A DNA stretch of 64,000 nt from Clostridiales bacterium (GTDB lineage: Bacteria > Bacillota > Clostridia > Christensenellales > CAG-917): the NCBI GenBank assembly GCA_022009995.1, contig CP091734.1, positions 930,001 through 994,000 of the forward strand, given 5' to 3'. The notes under the pieces are model-generated. The model worked only from the letters and a program-made list of their open reading frames with translations. It had not been told where the DNA came from and did no database searches. The translations under genes and the position numbers were made by a program. Shown in pieces: positions 38,693-50,521 of the stretch. The stretch's first letter is position 1. Every line of letters starts with the position of its first letter.

Positions 38693-41358
38693 ATGAAAAA
38701 AGTACTGATAGGATTATTACTGATAATTCCTATGGCAATCGTTGCGGCTGTTGTTCTTGTTACAAACGTGGTTCTGATCACGCCCGATATTACGGTTGCG
38801 AGCATTGCAATCGTTGACCCCGATTTTTATCAGGACGTTGACAGCGTTTCGCTGTATTTTGACCGCCCCGGCATGCAATATCAGCTTGCCGCGCTGGTCC
38901 TTCCCAAAAAAGCAACGAATAAAAAAGTCCATTGGAGCATTGAAAACTCGGTATCGTACGATCCCGAGTACGAAGGCGATATTGCAACCGTCGACGATAA
39001 CGGCAACGTTACCATAAACTGGACGGGCACGTTCGACGTTGTCGCGAAAACCGACGACGGCGGCAAAACCGACAGGTGCCGCTTTGAGATTAAAAGCGAT
39101 GTCGCAAGGTCGGCTTACATCGTTTATAAAGACGCGAAACAACTCGACGGAATGCCCGGCATCGACATCACGACGGACGAAATAATCCGCCTTGAAGCGT
39201 GCGCGCACCCCATCGACGTGGATCTTGAATACGTCACCTGGGAGTCGAGCGACAAAAACGTTCTTTCGGTTGACGCAAACGGCGTTGTCGTGCCGCAGGG
39301 CGCGGGAACGGCAACCGTCACCATGAAACTCAAATCCAAAGATTTCGTGTCGGGAAGCGAGAAGCGCGTTGCGCCCGAAATCGTCCGCACGGTTCAGATT
39401 ACGGTGCGCGGCGGAGTGTTCCCGATGGCTTTGAAATACGTTTATACCGACAGCGTTTCGCTTTCGTCGATAGGCGCGGAAGGAAGCACTCTCGTTAAAT
39501 CTCAAAACGCCACGCTTGAATCCGGCGCAATCGTGTTCAGCGGAAAAGCGGGTTACGCCGTCCTTGAAAAGGGCGGAAAAACAATGACGTTACGCAAGGT
39601 CGAAAGTGAAACTTCGATTGTTTTCGAAAACGCCGACGTTATTGAAAACAGCACCGTTATCGTCGGGAAAGTCCCGTATAAACTCAACGCGATATTTGCC
39701 GCAAGCGGCGAAAAAGCAAGCGGCGCGCGTTATTATTCGTCAAACAACGACGTTGCGACAATCGACGAAAAAACGGGGTTAATCACTGCGATTTCAAGCG
39801 GTGAAGTCACGTTTACCGCAGAATTTGGCGAAGAAAGTATTTCAATCGATCTTCACGTGAGAAAACCCGTTATATATTTTATGCTGGAAAAAGATGCCCC
39901 GCAAGGTATCGCGGACGAGTGCGTTTACGGCAATATGTATTTTGAATATTCGGGCGAAGAAATGACAGGTCGGCTTGTGCCGTTCAGACAAATCAAAGTC
40001 GTTGCGCCCGAAGACCTTACGGGCAGTGAAAACCTGAACCGTTTCAAATGGTCGGTAGTAAGCGACGGCGATATCGCGACGATTGACGAAAACGGTGTGA
40101 TTACTTTTTCGGAATTTGAAAAAGGCGTACGCAAAAACGTGAAAGTCGTTGCCGAGGCAAAGGACAGCCCGTATGCCGGCGACAGCATCAAAAGGGAATA
40201 TAACTTCACGGTGATGTACGGCGTCAACGTCGAAACCGCCGATGAACTCATGAAAGCCGTCAACGAAGAAATCGACGGAAAGAAGTACGAAGTGTTCATG
40301 AGAAACGATATTACAATTCGTTCCAAAAGATATACCGAAGCAGACACATCCCGTTTTTCGGGCGAAAAGGGCGAAGAAACAAGGACATGGGACGATGCGC
40401 CGCTCAGACTCAAGACAAGTCTTTACGGCAACGGGCATACGATTGACTGGAAACATCGCGACTACGACGATCCGACCGCCAAGCCGAACATCATGGGCTC
40501 GAACATACTCGTGATGGACGGTCCTGAGGGAAAAGACGCGCCGCGCGTACTTTTAAGGAACGTGAAGATTAAGTCGTCCGAACTTCCGAAAACAACACTT
40601 TTGCAAGCAAAGACTTCGTCGGTATCGGCGTCGAAACGAAGGGCAACGTGCACGTGCAATACTGCGTCATCGAAAACGCAATGTACTGCATGAAAGTCGG
40701 CAGCTACAACAACGAGGAAGAGGCGATAAAGAAAGGCGATTTTGCCGAAACGCTTATCGAAGGCACGATTATGAGCAACAGCAGCAAATTCACCTGCTTC
40801 TCCTGGTGCATTTTTAAGAACCAGAGAGTCGTGATGAAAAACTGCGTATACGGTCAGGCGGCATCCCCGTCCGTCGGATTTTCCAGCGGCGACAACAACG
40901 AAGAGCATACCTGCAATCTCGACATTCAGGGAATACTGAGAATTTACAACTGGAAACAGGACGTCGACCTTGACCTTGTCGGCGGAATCACCAACAACGA
41001 CGCAATCGACAAGATTCTGAAAGACGTTATCCAAAAAGGATTACAGGGGAAACGCTACGAGCATCTTTTTGTCAAAGACTCCGGCGTAAGATATATGCAC
41101 TGCGGAATGTTGTTCAGCGGGCTGAGTCACGAAAACCGCGTAACCGTAACGGGCGCGCTTGAAGAAAACGGATTCGATCACGCAGAAATCAAGCTCAACG
41201 AACTTGTTGCGGAAATCAGTCCCGGCGCGGCAATTATCGTGGGCAACATGAATCCCGTGACGTTTTACGGATACACCGACGAAAGCAAAACGCCCGTAAA
41301 ACACAATTCAAATCTCGTTCACTCGCAGGAGTTGTACAAACTGCTTCGCGGAGAATAA
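38693..41358 (+). CDS. large exported Ig-like (Big_2) and beta-helix surface protein (one frame break)
   Basis: About 888 residues after bridging a break near 40605. An N-terminal hydrophobic helix (about 5-28) acts as signal anchor. Bacterial Ig-like group 2 repeats follow; their endings are recognisable (VDANGVVVPQGAGTATV, IDEKTGLITAISSGEVTFTA, IDENGVITFSEFEKG). The C-terminal 350 residues contain repetitive hydrophobic strands (VLLRNVKIKSSELP, VQYCVIENAMYCMKVG, RVVMKNCVYG) typical of a right-handed beta-helix. No LPXTG or S-layer motif is seen. Such proteins are adhesins or polysaccharide-binding factors. It is downstream of the ABC exporter with a 91-base gap and a GGAGAC ribosome site. 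Confidence 0.75.
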
Positions 41359-41376
41359 ACAACGATTGAACTTTGT

Positions 41377-41405
41377 AACCGCCGTATTTACGGCGGTTTT
41401 CTTTT
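41377..41405 (+). terminator. intrinsic terminator after the Ig-like protein gene
   Basis: AACCGCCGT / ACGGCGGTT with a short AT loop, followed by TTCTTTTTC. Confidence 0.85.
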
Positions 41406-41411
41406 TCGTTC

Positions 41412-41441
41412 TTGACAAGCGCGCTTTATGATAGTTATAAT
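41412..41441 (+). promoter_or_regulatory. promoter of the patatin-polA operon
   Basis: Perfect TTGACA, an 18-base spacer and perfect TATAAT, then an AGAGGTG site before the ATG at 41472. Confidence 0.75.
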
Positions 41442-41471
41442 AATGTGTATAAGAACTATCAGAGGTGTTTT

Positions 41472-42696
41472 ATGAAAGGTCTTGCATTGGAAGGCGGCGG
41501 CGTAAAAGGCGCGTATCACATCGGCGTTATGACGGCTCTGCGCGAAATGGGGCTTGCCGATTTTGACGGCTACGTCGGCACGAGTATCGGCGCGATCAAC
41601 GCTGCTATGTTCTGCGCCGGCGACTGGGAAAAAACCCTGGAACTTTGGGACAATATCAATATGCAGAACGTCCTTGATATGGACGAACTGTCGATAAAGA
41701 ACTGATGCAGGGGCAATTCAACGCGCAGCTTATCGGCAACGTCGGGAAACTTTTAAGAAACCTTGGCGTGTTCGTCGATACGACGGCGGACAAAATGCGC
41801 GCATTTCTGAAACAATATATCGACGAAAGGCAATCAGAAAAAGTGATAAAGACTTCGGACTTGTGACCTATTCCGTCCCCGATTTCGCGCCGCATTACAT
41901 GATGAAAGAAGATATCCCCAAAGGGCAGATTTACGATTACGTAATGGCGTCATCGGCGTATCCCGCATTCAAATGGCAAAAAATCGAAGGCAAAGAAAAC
42001 AAGTGGTTCATCGACGGCGGCGTTTACGACAATATGCCCGTGAAAATGCTGGTCGACAAAGGCTACGACGAAATCGTCGCAATCCGCACGAATATCAAAA
42101 AATACCGCGCGTACCGCGACGTTGACTTAAAGGGCGCGAAACTTCTGGTGTTTACCCCCAGCGAAAAGCTCGATTACGCCGTAAACTTCACGAAAGAAAA
42201 TATCGACAGATTCAAGGAAATGGGCTATTACGAGGCAAAGCGCACAATTCTGGGCTTGCCGAGTTTCAGATTCTGCGTGCGCGCCGTCGACGATCAGGCG
42301 TTTTCCGACTTTATGCACGGCATCGACAGAAAAGCCATCGAAGAAGTCGTAACCCTTGCGAAACTTAAAGTGCATAAGTCGCAGGACGCGAATATCGAGG
42401 ACGTCATCGACACGCTGCGCGATATACTTAAACTGTCGTCGAAGTCTTCGGACTTGCAGGTGTTTGAAAACTTCTTGGAAGTTTTCGCCGTGTATTTCAA
42501 CGTCGACCGCTTCCGCTTTTACGATATCGACGAGTTTTACGACGCCGTTTTCTCCGCCGCGAAAAAAGCCGCAAAGGGCATTAAAGGCGGCATAGACGAG
42601 GTCATCAAAAACGACAGGGGTATCAAAAACGAATTAAAGGAAATATTCATAGCGTTTTATAAGTGCTATCACTCGCCAAAACGCCTTAATAAATAA
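41472..42696 (+). CDS. patatin-like phospholipase (two frame breaks)
   Basis: About 408 residues. The catalytic dyad family motifs are complete: the oxyanion loop GGGVKGAYHIGV near residue 9, the nucleophile GTSIGAINAA (Ser at about 37) and the DGG Asp motif (WFIDGGVYDNMPV). Bacterial patatins hydrolyse acyl esters of phospholipids or galactolipids. The C-terminal 100 residues are helical and basic. Breaks near 41700 and 41845 are bridged. Its stop codon overlaps the polA ATG by one base, so replication enzyme and lipase are translationally coupled. Confidence 0.85.
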
Positions 42697-45238
42697 TGGA
42701 AAAACTTTTACTTCTCGACAGCAACAGCCTTTTGCACCGCGCGTATTACGCGCTCCCCGGTCTTACCGACAGCAAAGGAAACCCAACAGGCGCGATCTTC
42801 GGATTCGTGTCCATGCTCGCGCGGCTTATCAAGGAAGAAAAACCGACGCATATCGCGGCTGCGTTTGACCTGAAAGCGCCGACGTTCAGACATAATATGT
42901 ATGCGGGCTACAAGGCGACCAGAAAACCCATGCCCGAAGAACTTGTGAAACAAGTGCCCGTCCTTAAAAAACTTATCGGCGACCTTGGGATAAAAATCGT
43001 GGAACTTGAAGGCTACGAGGCGGACGATATTATCGGCACGCTTGCAAAAAGGTTTTCGTGTCCTACGGATATCGTCACGGGCGACCGCGACAGCTTGCAA
43101 CTTATCGACGACACCACCAACGTGCTTTTCACGAAAAGGGGAATCACCGAAGTCGTGAGATACGACAAGGAAAGGCTTTTTGAAGACGGCTTCGAAACGC
43201 CGTCGGCGATTATCGACTACAAGGCTCTTCGCGGCGACGCGTCCGACAATATTCCGGGGATTCCGGGCATCGGCGAAAAGACCGCGATGGAACTTCTCAA
43301 AACCTACGGCACAATGGAAAACGTCCTCTCTCACGCCGACGAAATCAAAGGGAAACTCGGTGAAAAAATCAGGGACGGAAAGATATGGCGCGGCTTTCTT
43401 ACACGCTTGCGACAATAAATACCGCCGTGCCGATTGATATCGGAATGTCGGATATTACGTTTTCGTATCCGCTTTCAAAAAGTGCGAAAAACGCGCTTAT
43501 CGCGCTGGAATTCACGTCGCTTACAAAGCGTTTCTCTTTCACCGACGAAGAAGTAAAATCCGACGAAAATGACACTTCACAAGTCAAAATCGAATATACA
43601 ACCGTTGAAATTGACAACATCGACGATTTGAAGAAGTTGTTTGACGACAACAAAGGAAAGCCTTTCGCGCTTAACGCAGGGGCGGACGTCGACGTTGCGT
43701 TTTCTGCCGACAGACTTTATGTGATTAAACAAAATTACGACCTTTTCGGCGGTATGACGATGGACGACGTACTGAAAGAAATCGCGCCGCATTTGACAAG
43801 CGAGTGCGTCGTATCCGACCTGAAAAAACTTTTGCATCTTTTCAAGGACGCCGGCGTCGAAACGTCGGCAACGCCAAAGGATATCGGACTTCTTGCTTAT
43901 CTCGTTTTCGGCGGAAGAAGTTTCAAGGATATCGTTACTCTTGCCGCCGCCGCAAACGTTTCGGGCGACTCGGTTACGGCGTTTTTCGCAATCTGCGACT
44001 ACCTTGAAAAGGAACTTGAAAGCAAAGATCTTTCGTCGCTGTATCACGATATCGAACTGCCGCTTGAACGGGTTTTGTTCGATATGGAATGTGCGGGCGT
44101 GAAAGTCGACGTCGGGGTTCTGGAAGAACTTCGGAAAAAATACGAGGACGAAATCGAAACGCTCACCGCAAAGATTTACTCGTACGCCGGCGAAACTTTC
44201 AACATAAATTCGCCGAAACAACTTACGGTGATATTGTTTGACAAACTCGGGCTGAAACCGTCCAAAAAGAACAAGACGGGGCTTTCCGTCAACGTGGACG
44301 TGCTTGAAAAACTTTACGAAGAGCACCCGATTATCCCGCTTATTTTAAGGTACCGTCAGATTTCCAAACTGTTGTCGACGTACGTGCTGGGGCTTGAAAA
44401 GGCGGTGTCGTCCGACGGGCGCGTGCATACCGAATACAAGCAGACTCTGACGAACACGGGCAGGCTGTCTTCGACCGAGCCGAACCTTCAAAATATCCCG
44501 ACTCGCACTGTCGAGGGCAAGGAAATCCGCCGTGCGTTCGTCGCGGAAAAGGGGAAAGTGCTGATTTCCGCCGACTATTCGCAAATCGAACTTCGTCTTA
44601 TGGCGCACATGAGCGGCGACGAAAACCTCATACGGGCGTACAACGAAAGCTGCGACATTCACGCCTCGACCGCTGCGGAGATTTACGGCGTCGATATTGC
44701 CGACGTAACGGACGAAATGCGCCGCAACGCAAAAGCGGTCAACTTCGGAATAATTTACGGAATAAGCGACTTCGGGCTCGCGCAAAACCTGTCGATCAGG
44801 GTTACCGACGCGCAAAAGTATATCGAACGGTATTTCAGGACTTATCCGAAGGTCAAGGAGTTTATGGACGGACAGGTCGAATTCGCAAAAGAGCACGGCT
44901 TTGTAAGAACACTTTTCAACCGCATACGTCTTATGCCGGAACTTTCGTCAAGTAACTACGCCGTGAGAGAGTTCGGCAAGCGCGCCGCAATGAACTTCCC
45001 GCTGCAAGGTACCGCCGCCGACATTATAAAAATCGCAATGCTGAAAACGGCGAAAAACCTTGAAGGAACAAGCGCGAAACTTCTTTTGCAGGTTCACGAC
45101 GAACTTATCGCGGAAGCCGACGAAAACGAAAAGGACAAGGTTGAAAAAATCCTGAGAGAAAGCATGGAAACCGCGGTAAAACTCAGCGTCCCCCTTACGG
45201 TCGGCGTCGCAAGCGGCAAAAGCTGGTACGAGGCGTAA
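42696..45238 (+). CDS. polA: DNA polymerase I (one frame break)
   Basis: About 848 residues. The N-terminal 5'-3' exonuclease runs from LLLDSNSLLHRAYYALPG to GDASDNIPGIPGIGEKTA; the break near 43385 is explained by a missing A in GGAAAGAT. The middle 3'-5' exonuclease domain has lost its acidic DxE motif (FALNAGADVDVAF in place of a Asp-x-Glu strand), so proofreading is probably absent, as in many Firmicutes enzymes. The polymerase domain has motif A DYSQIELRLMAHMSG, motif B RRNAKAVNFGIIYGIS and motif C VHDELIAEA. It fills gaps and removes primers. coaE starts two bases after its stop, as is common. Confidence 0.95.
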
Positions 45239-45239
45239 T

Positions 45240-45794
45240 ATGAAAGTTGCGGTAACGGGCGGCATAGGCGCGGTAAAAGCGAATTTATGCGCGCCGTGAA
45301 AGAACTTGGGATAAGGACGTATTCCGCCGACGAAATCAATGCGGAACTTTTGCGCGACAAAGATATATCGAAAAACTTTCGGCGGCATTTCCGCTTGCCG
45401 TAAAAGACGGGAAAGTCGATAAGGCTGCTCTTCGCGAAGAAGTGTTTTCGGATGAGAAGAAACGCAAAACGCTCAACGCGCTCGCGCACCCCGAAATACG
45501 GCGGAAAATCGAAGAAATCACGGGCGATGCCGTCGTCGAAGTGCCGCTTTTGTTTGAAAGCGGAATGACGGATTTGTTTGACAGAGTAATCGTCGTGACT
45601 GCCTGTGAAGACGCGAGAATAAACCGCATCGTTTCGACAAGGAACATATCAAAAGACCTTGCGAAAAACATAATTAAAAATCAAACCACGGACGACGAAA
45701 GAATAAAGCGGGCGGACTACGTCGCGATAAACGACGGCACCCGAAAAGATTTATACGAACAAGCGAAAAACATTATAAAAGGATTTTTGAATAA
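45240..45794 (+). CDS. coaE: dephospho-CoA kinase (frame breaks; stop masked)
   Basis: About 185 residues. The P-loop reads VTGGIGAGKSEFMRAV once a missing G near 45272 is restored; a second break near 45370 needs one A. The lid and substrate segments TYSADEINAELL, LAHPEIRRKI, EVPLLFESGM and RIVSTRNISKD are typical of CoaE, which phosphorylates dephospho-CoA in the last step of CoA synthesis. As printed, the frame runs on into the next gene, but adding one T to the run at 45784-45788 creates a TAA at 45792-45794, giving a normal-length CoaE. I treat the apparent fusion as an artefact. Confidence 0.85.
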
Positions 45795-45795
45795 T

Positions 45796-46472
45796 ATGGA
45801 AAACGTTCTTGACATTCTCGGCGGCGTGAAAGACTACGCCCATCGCGGCTGTTTCGACAAGACTTTGCCCGAAAATTCGCTCACTGCAATCCGCATTGCG
45901 GCGGACAAAGGGCTGGGGCTTGAAATCGACGTGCATCTGACAAAGGACAATAAACTCGTCGTGTTTCACGACTACACGTTAAAGCGTATGTGCGGCGTAA
46001 GCGGCGTTGTCGAAGAAATGACGGAAAGTCAGCTGACCGCGCTTAAACTCAAAAACACTTCGCACACGATTCCGACGCTGAAAGACGTGCTTGCGGCGGT
46101 TGACGGGCGCACCCCGATATTGATTGAGTTGAAGTGCCGAAACAACGAAATCGCACTTTGTGACGCACTGATTGATGAGTTAAAGTCCTATAACGGCAAA
46201 TATATGTACATAGGCTTCAACGAAAAGGCGGCAAAGTATTTTAAAGATAAGGGATATACAATTGCGCTCTCGTGCTTTAAGCCGAAGACGCCGAAACTCG
46301 ATTTCAAACCCGATTTTCTGCTTTGCAATATTCTGGGGATTCCGCGCAGCAAGAAAAACGCGCGAAATATCCGCCGTTCATATCCTGGACAATCGAAAGC
46401 GAGCGCGGCAGGAAAAAATCGGAAGAAACGTCGGTCGCGACGATTTACAACACGGCAAATTTCAATTTTTGA
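45796..46472 (+). CDS. glycerophosphodiester phosphodiesterase (one frame break)
   Basis: About 226 residues from the ATG at 45796 (AAAAGGA upstream). The GDPD motifs are present: YAHRGCFDKTLPENSLTAI with the HRG and ENS pieces, GLEIDVHLTKDNKLVVFHDY with the metal ligands, and IPTLKDVLA. A break near 46365 is bridged into FISWTIESERG, the usual end of the barrel, with the stop at 46470-46472. It cleaves glycerophosphodiesters to glycerol-3-phosphate and alcohol. Soluble, cytoplasmic. Confidence 0.85.
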
Positions 46473-46498
46473 AAATAAAAAAGATAAGAGGTAAAATT

Positions 46499-47370
46499 AT
46501 GCAAAACATCACAAACGGCATTCTGGACGTAACGGTCAACGAAAACGGCAGCCTTCTCGACAGCGTGAAATATCGCGGCGAGGAATATCTCTGGCAGGGC
46601 AGCGAGAAATCGTGGAAGTCGAAAGACATCGTCATCTTCCCCTTCGTCGCGCGCCTTAAAGACGGCTGGTATACCGTCGACGGAAAACGCTACGAAATGA
46701 AAAACCACGGGCTTGCCCGCTACAACGTCTTCACGGCGGAAAGCAACACCGGCGACACGCTCGTAATGGACTTTAAGTCTTCGGAAGAAACCAAAAAACA
46801 ATATCCGTTCGATTTCGATTTCAAGGTGAAATACGCGCTTGTCGGAAACAGTATGAAAATCACGTACACCGTCGTAAACACCGGCGACGTCGATATGCCT
46901 TTCGGGCTCGGCACGCACTTTGGATGGGCGCTTGTCGGCGACGAAACCGACGATACTTGCGACGTATCCGGCAACTTTGCGATCATCGACACCGATAAAC
47001 CCATCGAAGAATATGAATTCGACGACGATCTGCACCTTGTCAAGGGCGAGAAAAAGTCGGAATTTACCAACAAAATCCCCCTGGTGAAATCGACCTTTAT
47101 CCACGATGCGGTCGTCACGAAAAAAACAACGCGAAAAAAAGTAACCCTTCTGCGCCGCGACGGCAAGAAAAATCACGTTCGACATCGGCAACGTTCCCGT
47201 GCTTGCGATATGGTCCAACAACAAAATGGGCAAATACGCCTGCATCGAAGCGTGGTGGGGGACTTCCCGACACCGTCGATTGCGACAGAGAACTGAAAAA
47301 AACAAATTCCCTTATCAACACTCTCCCCGCGGGAAAGACGTTCGAATATGAAGTAACCGTTACGTTTTAA
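46499..47370 (+). CDS. aldose 1-epimerase / galactose mutarotase (frame breaks)
   Basis: About 290 residues, with AGAGGT before the ATG. The family is the beta-sandwich galactose mutarotase group close to LacX-like proteins: the NGILDVTVNENGSLLDSVKY opening, FPFVARLKDGWYTVDGK, KNHGLARYNVF (catalytic His) and PFGLGTHFGWALVGDE, where Glu/His act as acid-base. Breaks near 47125 and 47170, and one near 47260, are needed to reach WSNNKMGKYACIEAWWG and the stop at 47370. It interconverts alpha and beta anomers of hexoses and would serve with lacZ, though not linked. Confidence 0.8.
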
Positions 47371-47418
47371 TAACTAAACGGCGTTTATTATTGAAATTTT
47401 TCAAAGGCGCGTGCTACA

Positions 47419-47452
47419 ATTTAACGGTAGCGCGCGTTTTTTCGCGCAAAGG
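47419..47452 (+). promoter_or_regulatory. promoter and hairpin before pepF
   Basis: TTGAAA and TACAAT with an 18-base gap (about 47393-47430), then a GCGCG-rich inverted repeat and the AAAGGAG site of the next gene. Confidence 0.5.
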
Positions 47453-47459
47453 AGTATTT

Positions 47460-49190
47460 ATGCAAAGAATGAAAGTTTCGGAAATTCCTTATGAAAGAGC
47501 GGACGCCGAAAAGGTATGCGGCGTCATTGATAAAAGCGGTTGAAAAAAATCAACGCGGCGAAGTCCGTCGACGACGTGCTGGAAGCAAGAGAACTCGTGA
47601 ACGACGCTTTGCGCGATTTTTTTATACGGAGTCGTCGCTTGCGAACGCCCGTTTTCACGCTTAATACCAAGGACGAGTTTTACAGCGCCGAAAAGGACTA
47701 CTACGACGAGAAAAATGCCCGTGGTGCAGGTGAGTTATCTGAAATACGCCGACGCGATTTTTAAGCAGTAAGTGTTTTTGGACGAACTCAAAACAAAAAA
47801 ATAAATCCCGTCATCATTAAACAATTCGAGTTGCAGAAAAAAAGCGGTGAGCGACGCGATCGTTCCCGAAATGCAAAAAGACAACGCGCTTGTTACGGAA
47901 TACTCAAAGTTCGTGTCGGAATGCACTTATAATTTCCGCGGCAAGGATATTACGCTTGGCGAACTTCGCAAATTCGCACAGGACAGCGACCGCGCAACCA
48001 GAAAGAAGCGTACGTCGCACTTGGAAAAACGCTGGAAAAACACAGCGATTTTCTGGACGACGTCTTTGACAGAATGGTCAAAAACCGCGACCTTATGGCA
48101 AAGAAAATGGGATACAAGAACTACGTCGAGTTGGGCTACTACAACATGGGCAGGCTTTGCTATGACGAAAAAATGGTAAAGGTTTTCCGTGAAAACGTCT
48201 TAAAGGATATCGTGCCCGTCGTGACGCGTCTGAAAAAGCAGGTTGCGGAAAAACTCGGCATCGACCACATGCGTTTATACGACAACGACACGTATTTTCA
48301 GGAAGATCCGAAACCCGCTCTCGACGAGCGCGGCATTCTGAAAGCAGGGCAGGAAATGTACAAGGATATGAGCCCCGAAACCGGCGCGTTTATGGATATG
48401 ATGATGGATACCGACGCGTTCGACGTGTTCACGCGCGAAGGCAAATGGACTGGCGGATATATGACGAGTTTCGATAAGTATCACCAGCCGTTCATCTTCG
48501 CAAACTTCAACGGAACGACCGCCGACGTCGACGTCGTAACACACGAGGCGGGACACGCTTTTGCGTATTATATGTCGGAACCCGTCGTGCCGTACGAACT
48601 TGGTCTCGGCGCAATGGAAACGGCGGAAACACACAGCATGTCAATGGAGTTTCGCCTGGAAATATATGGATATGTTTTTCGGCAAAGATGCAAATAAGTA
48701 CCGTTATAAGCACCTTTTCGACGCTTTAACCTTCATTCCGTACGGAACGATAGTGGATTACTTCCAACATATCGTATACGAAAATCCCGATATGACGCCT
48801 AAGGAGCGCGACGACGTCTGGCTGAAACTTGAAAAAGAATTCCGCCCGTGGATGGACGCCGACGACGTGCCGTATCTTTCAAAAGGTACAAGATGGCAAT
48901 ACCAGAATCACATTTTTGAAAGCCCGTTTTATTATATCGATTACTGCCTTGCTCAGACCGTCGCGATCGAGTTTCTGGAAGAATCGCAAAAGGATTACGA
49001 CAAGGCGTTCAAGGCGTATCTTGCACATGCAACGCGCGGCGGCTCGTACGTCTTCACCGATCTTGTTCGCCTTGCGGGGCTGAAATCTCCGTTTGAAGAA
49101 GGCGCGCTTAAAGAAGTCGCGAAAACGTCCGAAAACATTCTTTCGTCGCTTCAAAAACGTTTTAATTTTTACGGAGATAAGAAATTATGA
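47460..49190 (+). CDS. M3-family oligoendopeptidase, PepF type (several frame breaks)
   Basis: About 575 residues. The first 400 bases are very damaged: three or four breaks between 47535 and 47830. From 47845 the protein is readable with breaks near 48005 and 48655. The zinc site THEAGHAFAYY (HExxH) is followed by a Glu-containing METAETHSMSMEF helix. The C-terminal helices include YIDYCLAQTVAIEFLEESQK. PepF-like enzymes hydrolyse peptides of about 6-20 residues in the cytoplasm. The alkaline phosphatase gene overlaps its stop by four bases. Confidence 0.85.
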
Positions 49191-50330
49191 AAAAAACAAA
49201 AGTCAGGACAAGTAAAATTCTGTTGTGGGTTGTGTCGGCGGCGCTCGTCGCGATACTGTCGGTGTCGCTTGCCTTTATGGGCGTTGCGCTCAACCGCACG
49301 AAAAACCTTTATAAAACCGATTTTTCAGACCTTACCGGGCTCGCAAGCAAAACCGTGTTGTTTATCGGCGACGGTATGGGCGAAAACCATATTAAAACGA
49401 CGGAAACGTATTACGGCGAAAGGGCGTTCATGCGCTCGCTCGGGGCAGACGGGTTCGTAACGACGTTTCAAACAACGTCGGGATTCCCACGGACAGTGCG
49501 GCAGCCGGAAGCGCGCTTGCAACCGGACAAAAATTCAATAACGGCGAAGTCGCACGCCACGGCGGAAATAACGTCAAAAGCATCGCAGAGTACGCCAAGG
49601 AGAAAGGGCTCGGCGTGGGTATCGTGACGACGGACAAACTTTACGGCGCGACGCCGGCGTCGTTTTCGTCGCACGCAAACAACAGGGGCGACACTTCCGA
49701 AATAATTAAAGGGCAGATTAACTACGTCGTGGACTTGTATCTCGGCGCGGGAAAAGACGAATACACGAAATATAAATCGCAGTTTGAAAGCAAGGGCTTT
49801 ACGTTCGCAACAAGCTTCAACGACGTCGGCGGAAGCGTTTTGAGCAATAAATTAATTATGCCGTTTTCGTCGCTTCCGTCGGAAGACGGCACCGCCGATA
49901 CGCCTACGCTCGAAATGTGCACCGAGTTCGCGCTGGAATTTATGGAAGCCCGCTTCCCGGACGGATATTTCTGATGATCGAGGGCGCGCATATCGACAAG
50001 AAAAGCCACAAAAACGATATTATCCCGATGACAAAGTACCTTAAAAGCTTCGACAACTCCATTAAAATCGCATACGACAGGCTAAAAGACCTCGACAGCG
50101 CGATTATCGTCACCGCCGACCACGAAACGGGCGGGCTGAAATACAAGGACGGCGAAACCAAAGACGATATCAAAAACAGCCTTTATACCACAAAAACGCA
50201 TACGGGCACCAACGTGAAATACTTCATTTTCGTGAAAGGATTGTCCGCGGACGAGCTGAAAGCGATTATTCCCGAGAAAATCGACAACACCGACGTAAAC
50301 CGCATCGCACGCGCTCTTCTCGCCGCTTAA
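49187..50330 (+). CDS. alkaline phosphatase (two frame breaks)
   Basis: About 381 residues after bridging breaks near 49483 and 49955. A single N-terminal helix (about 10-33) anchors or exports it. Active-site motifs: VLFIGDGMGENHI (metal Asp), PTDSAAAGSALATG (nucleophile Ser), VTTDKLYGATPASF, LMIEGAHIDKKSH and TADHETGG. It belongs to the classical PhoA superfamily and removes phosphate from monoesters outside the cell. The start overlaps pepF by four bases. No Pho-box is obvious. Confidence 0.9.
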
Positions 50331-50350
50331 ACATAAATGGTTTCAAATAC

Positions 50351-50379
50351 TTGACTTTATGCGGTTTTTAAGATATTAT
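50351..50379 (+). promoter_or_regulatory. promoter of tRNA-Leu
   Basis: TTGACT, a 17-base spacer and TATTAT, about a dozen bases before the mature tRNA 5' end. Confidence 0.7.
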
Positions 50380-50391
50380 TTTATCCGTTGT

Positions 50392-50478
50392 GCGGACATG
50401 GCGGAATTGGCAGACGCGTAAGATTCAGGTTCTTATGGTCGCAAGGCTGTGCAGGTTCAAGTCCTGTTGTCCGCACCA
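50392..50478 (+). tRNA. tRNA-Leu (anticodon CAG), CCA encoded
   Basis: A class II tRNA: acceptor GCGGACA / TGTCCGC, D-arm with AATTGGCAGAC, anticodon stem TAAGA / TCTTA with loop TTCAGGT (anticodon CAG, Leu), long variable arm TGGTCGCAAGGCTG, T-arm with GGTTCAAGTCC, discriminator A and an encoded CCA at 50476-50478. Confidence 0.95.
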
Positions 50479-50490
50479 AACAAGAATAAA

Positions 50491-50521
50491 ACGAACCGAA
50501 ACTATTCGGTTCGTTTTTTTA
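50491..50521 (+). terminator. terminator of tRNA-Leu
   Basis: ACGAACCGAA / TTCGGTTCGT with an ACTA loop and T7, 13 bases after CCA. Confidence 0.9.

Noticed and set aside
45240..46472. Apparent CoaE-GDPD fusion protein in one reading frame
   Set aside because: Adding a single T to the run at 45784-45788 gives a stop codon at the normal CoaE length, and a ribosome site and ATG for the GDPD follow. Given the run-length errors elsewhere, the fusion is most likely an artefact.
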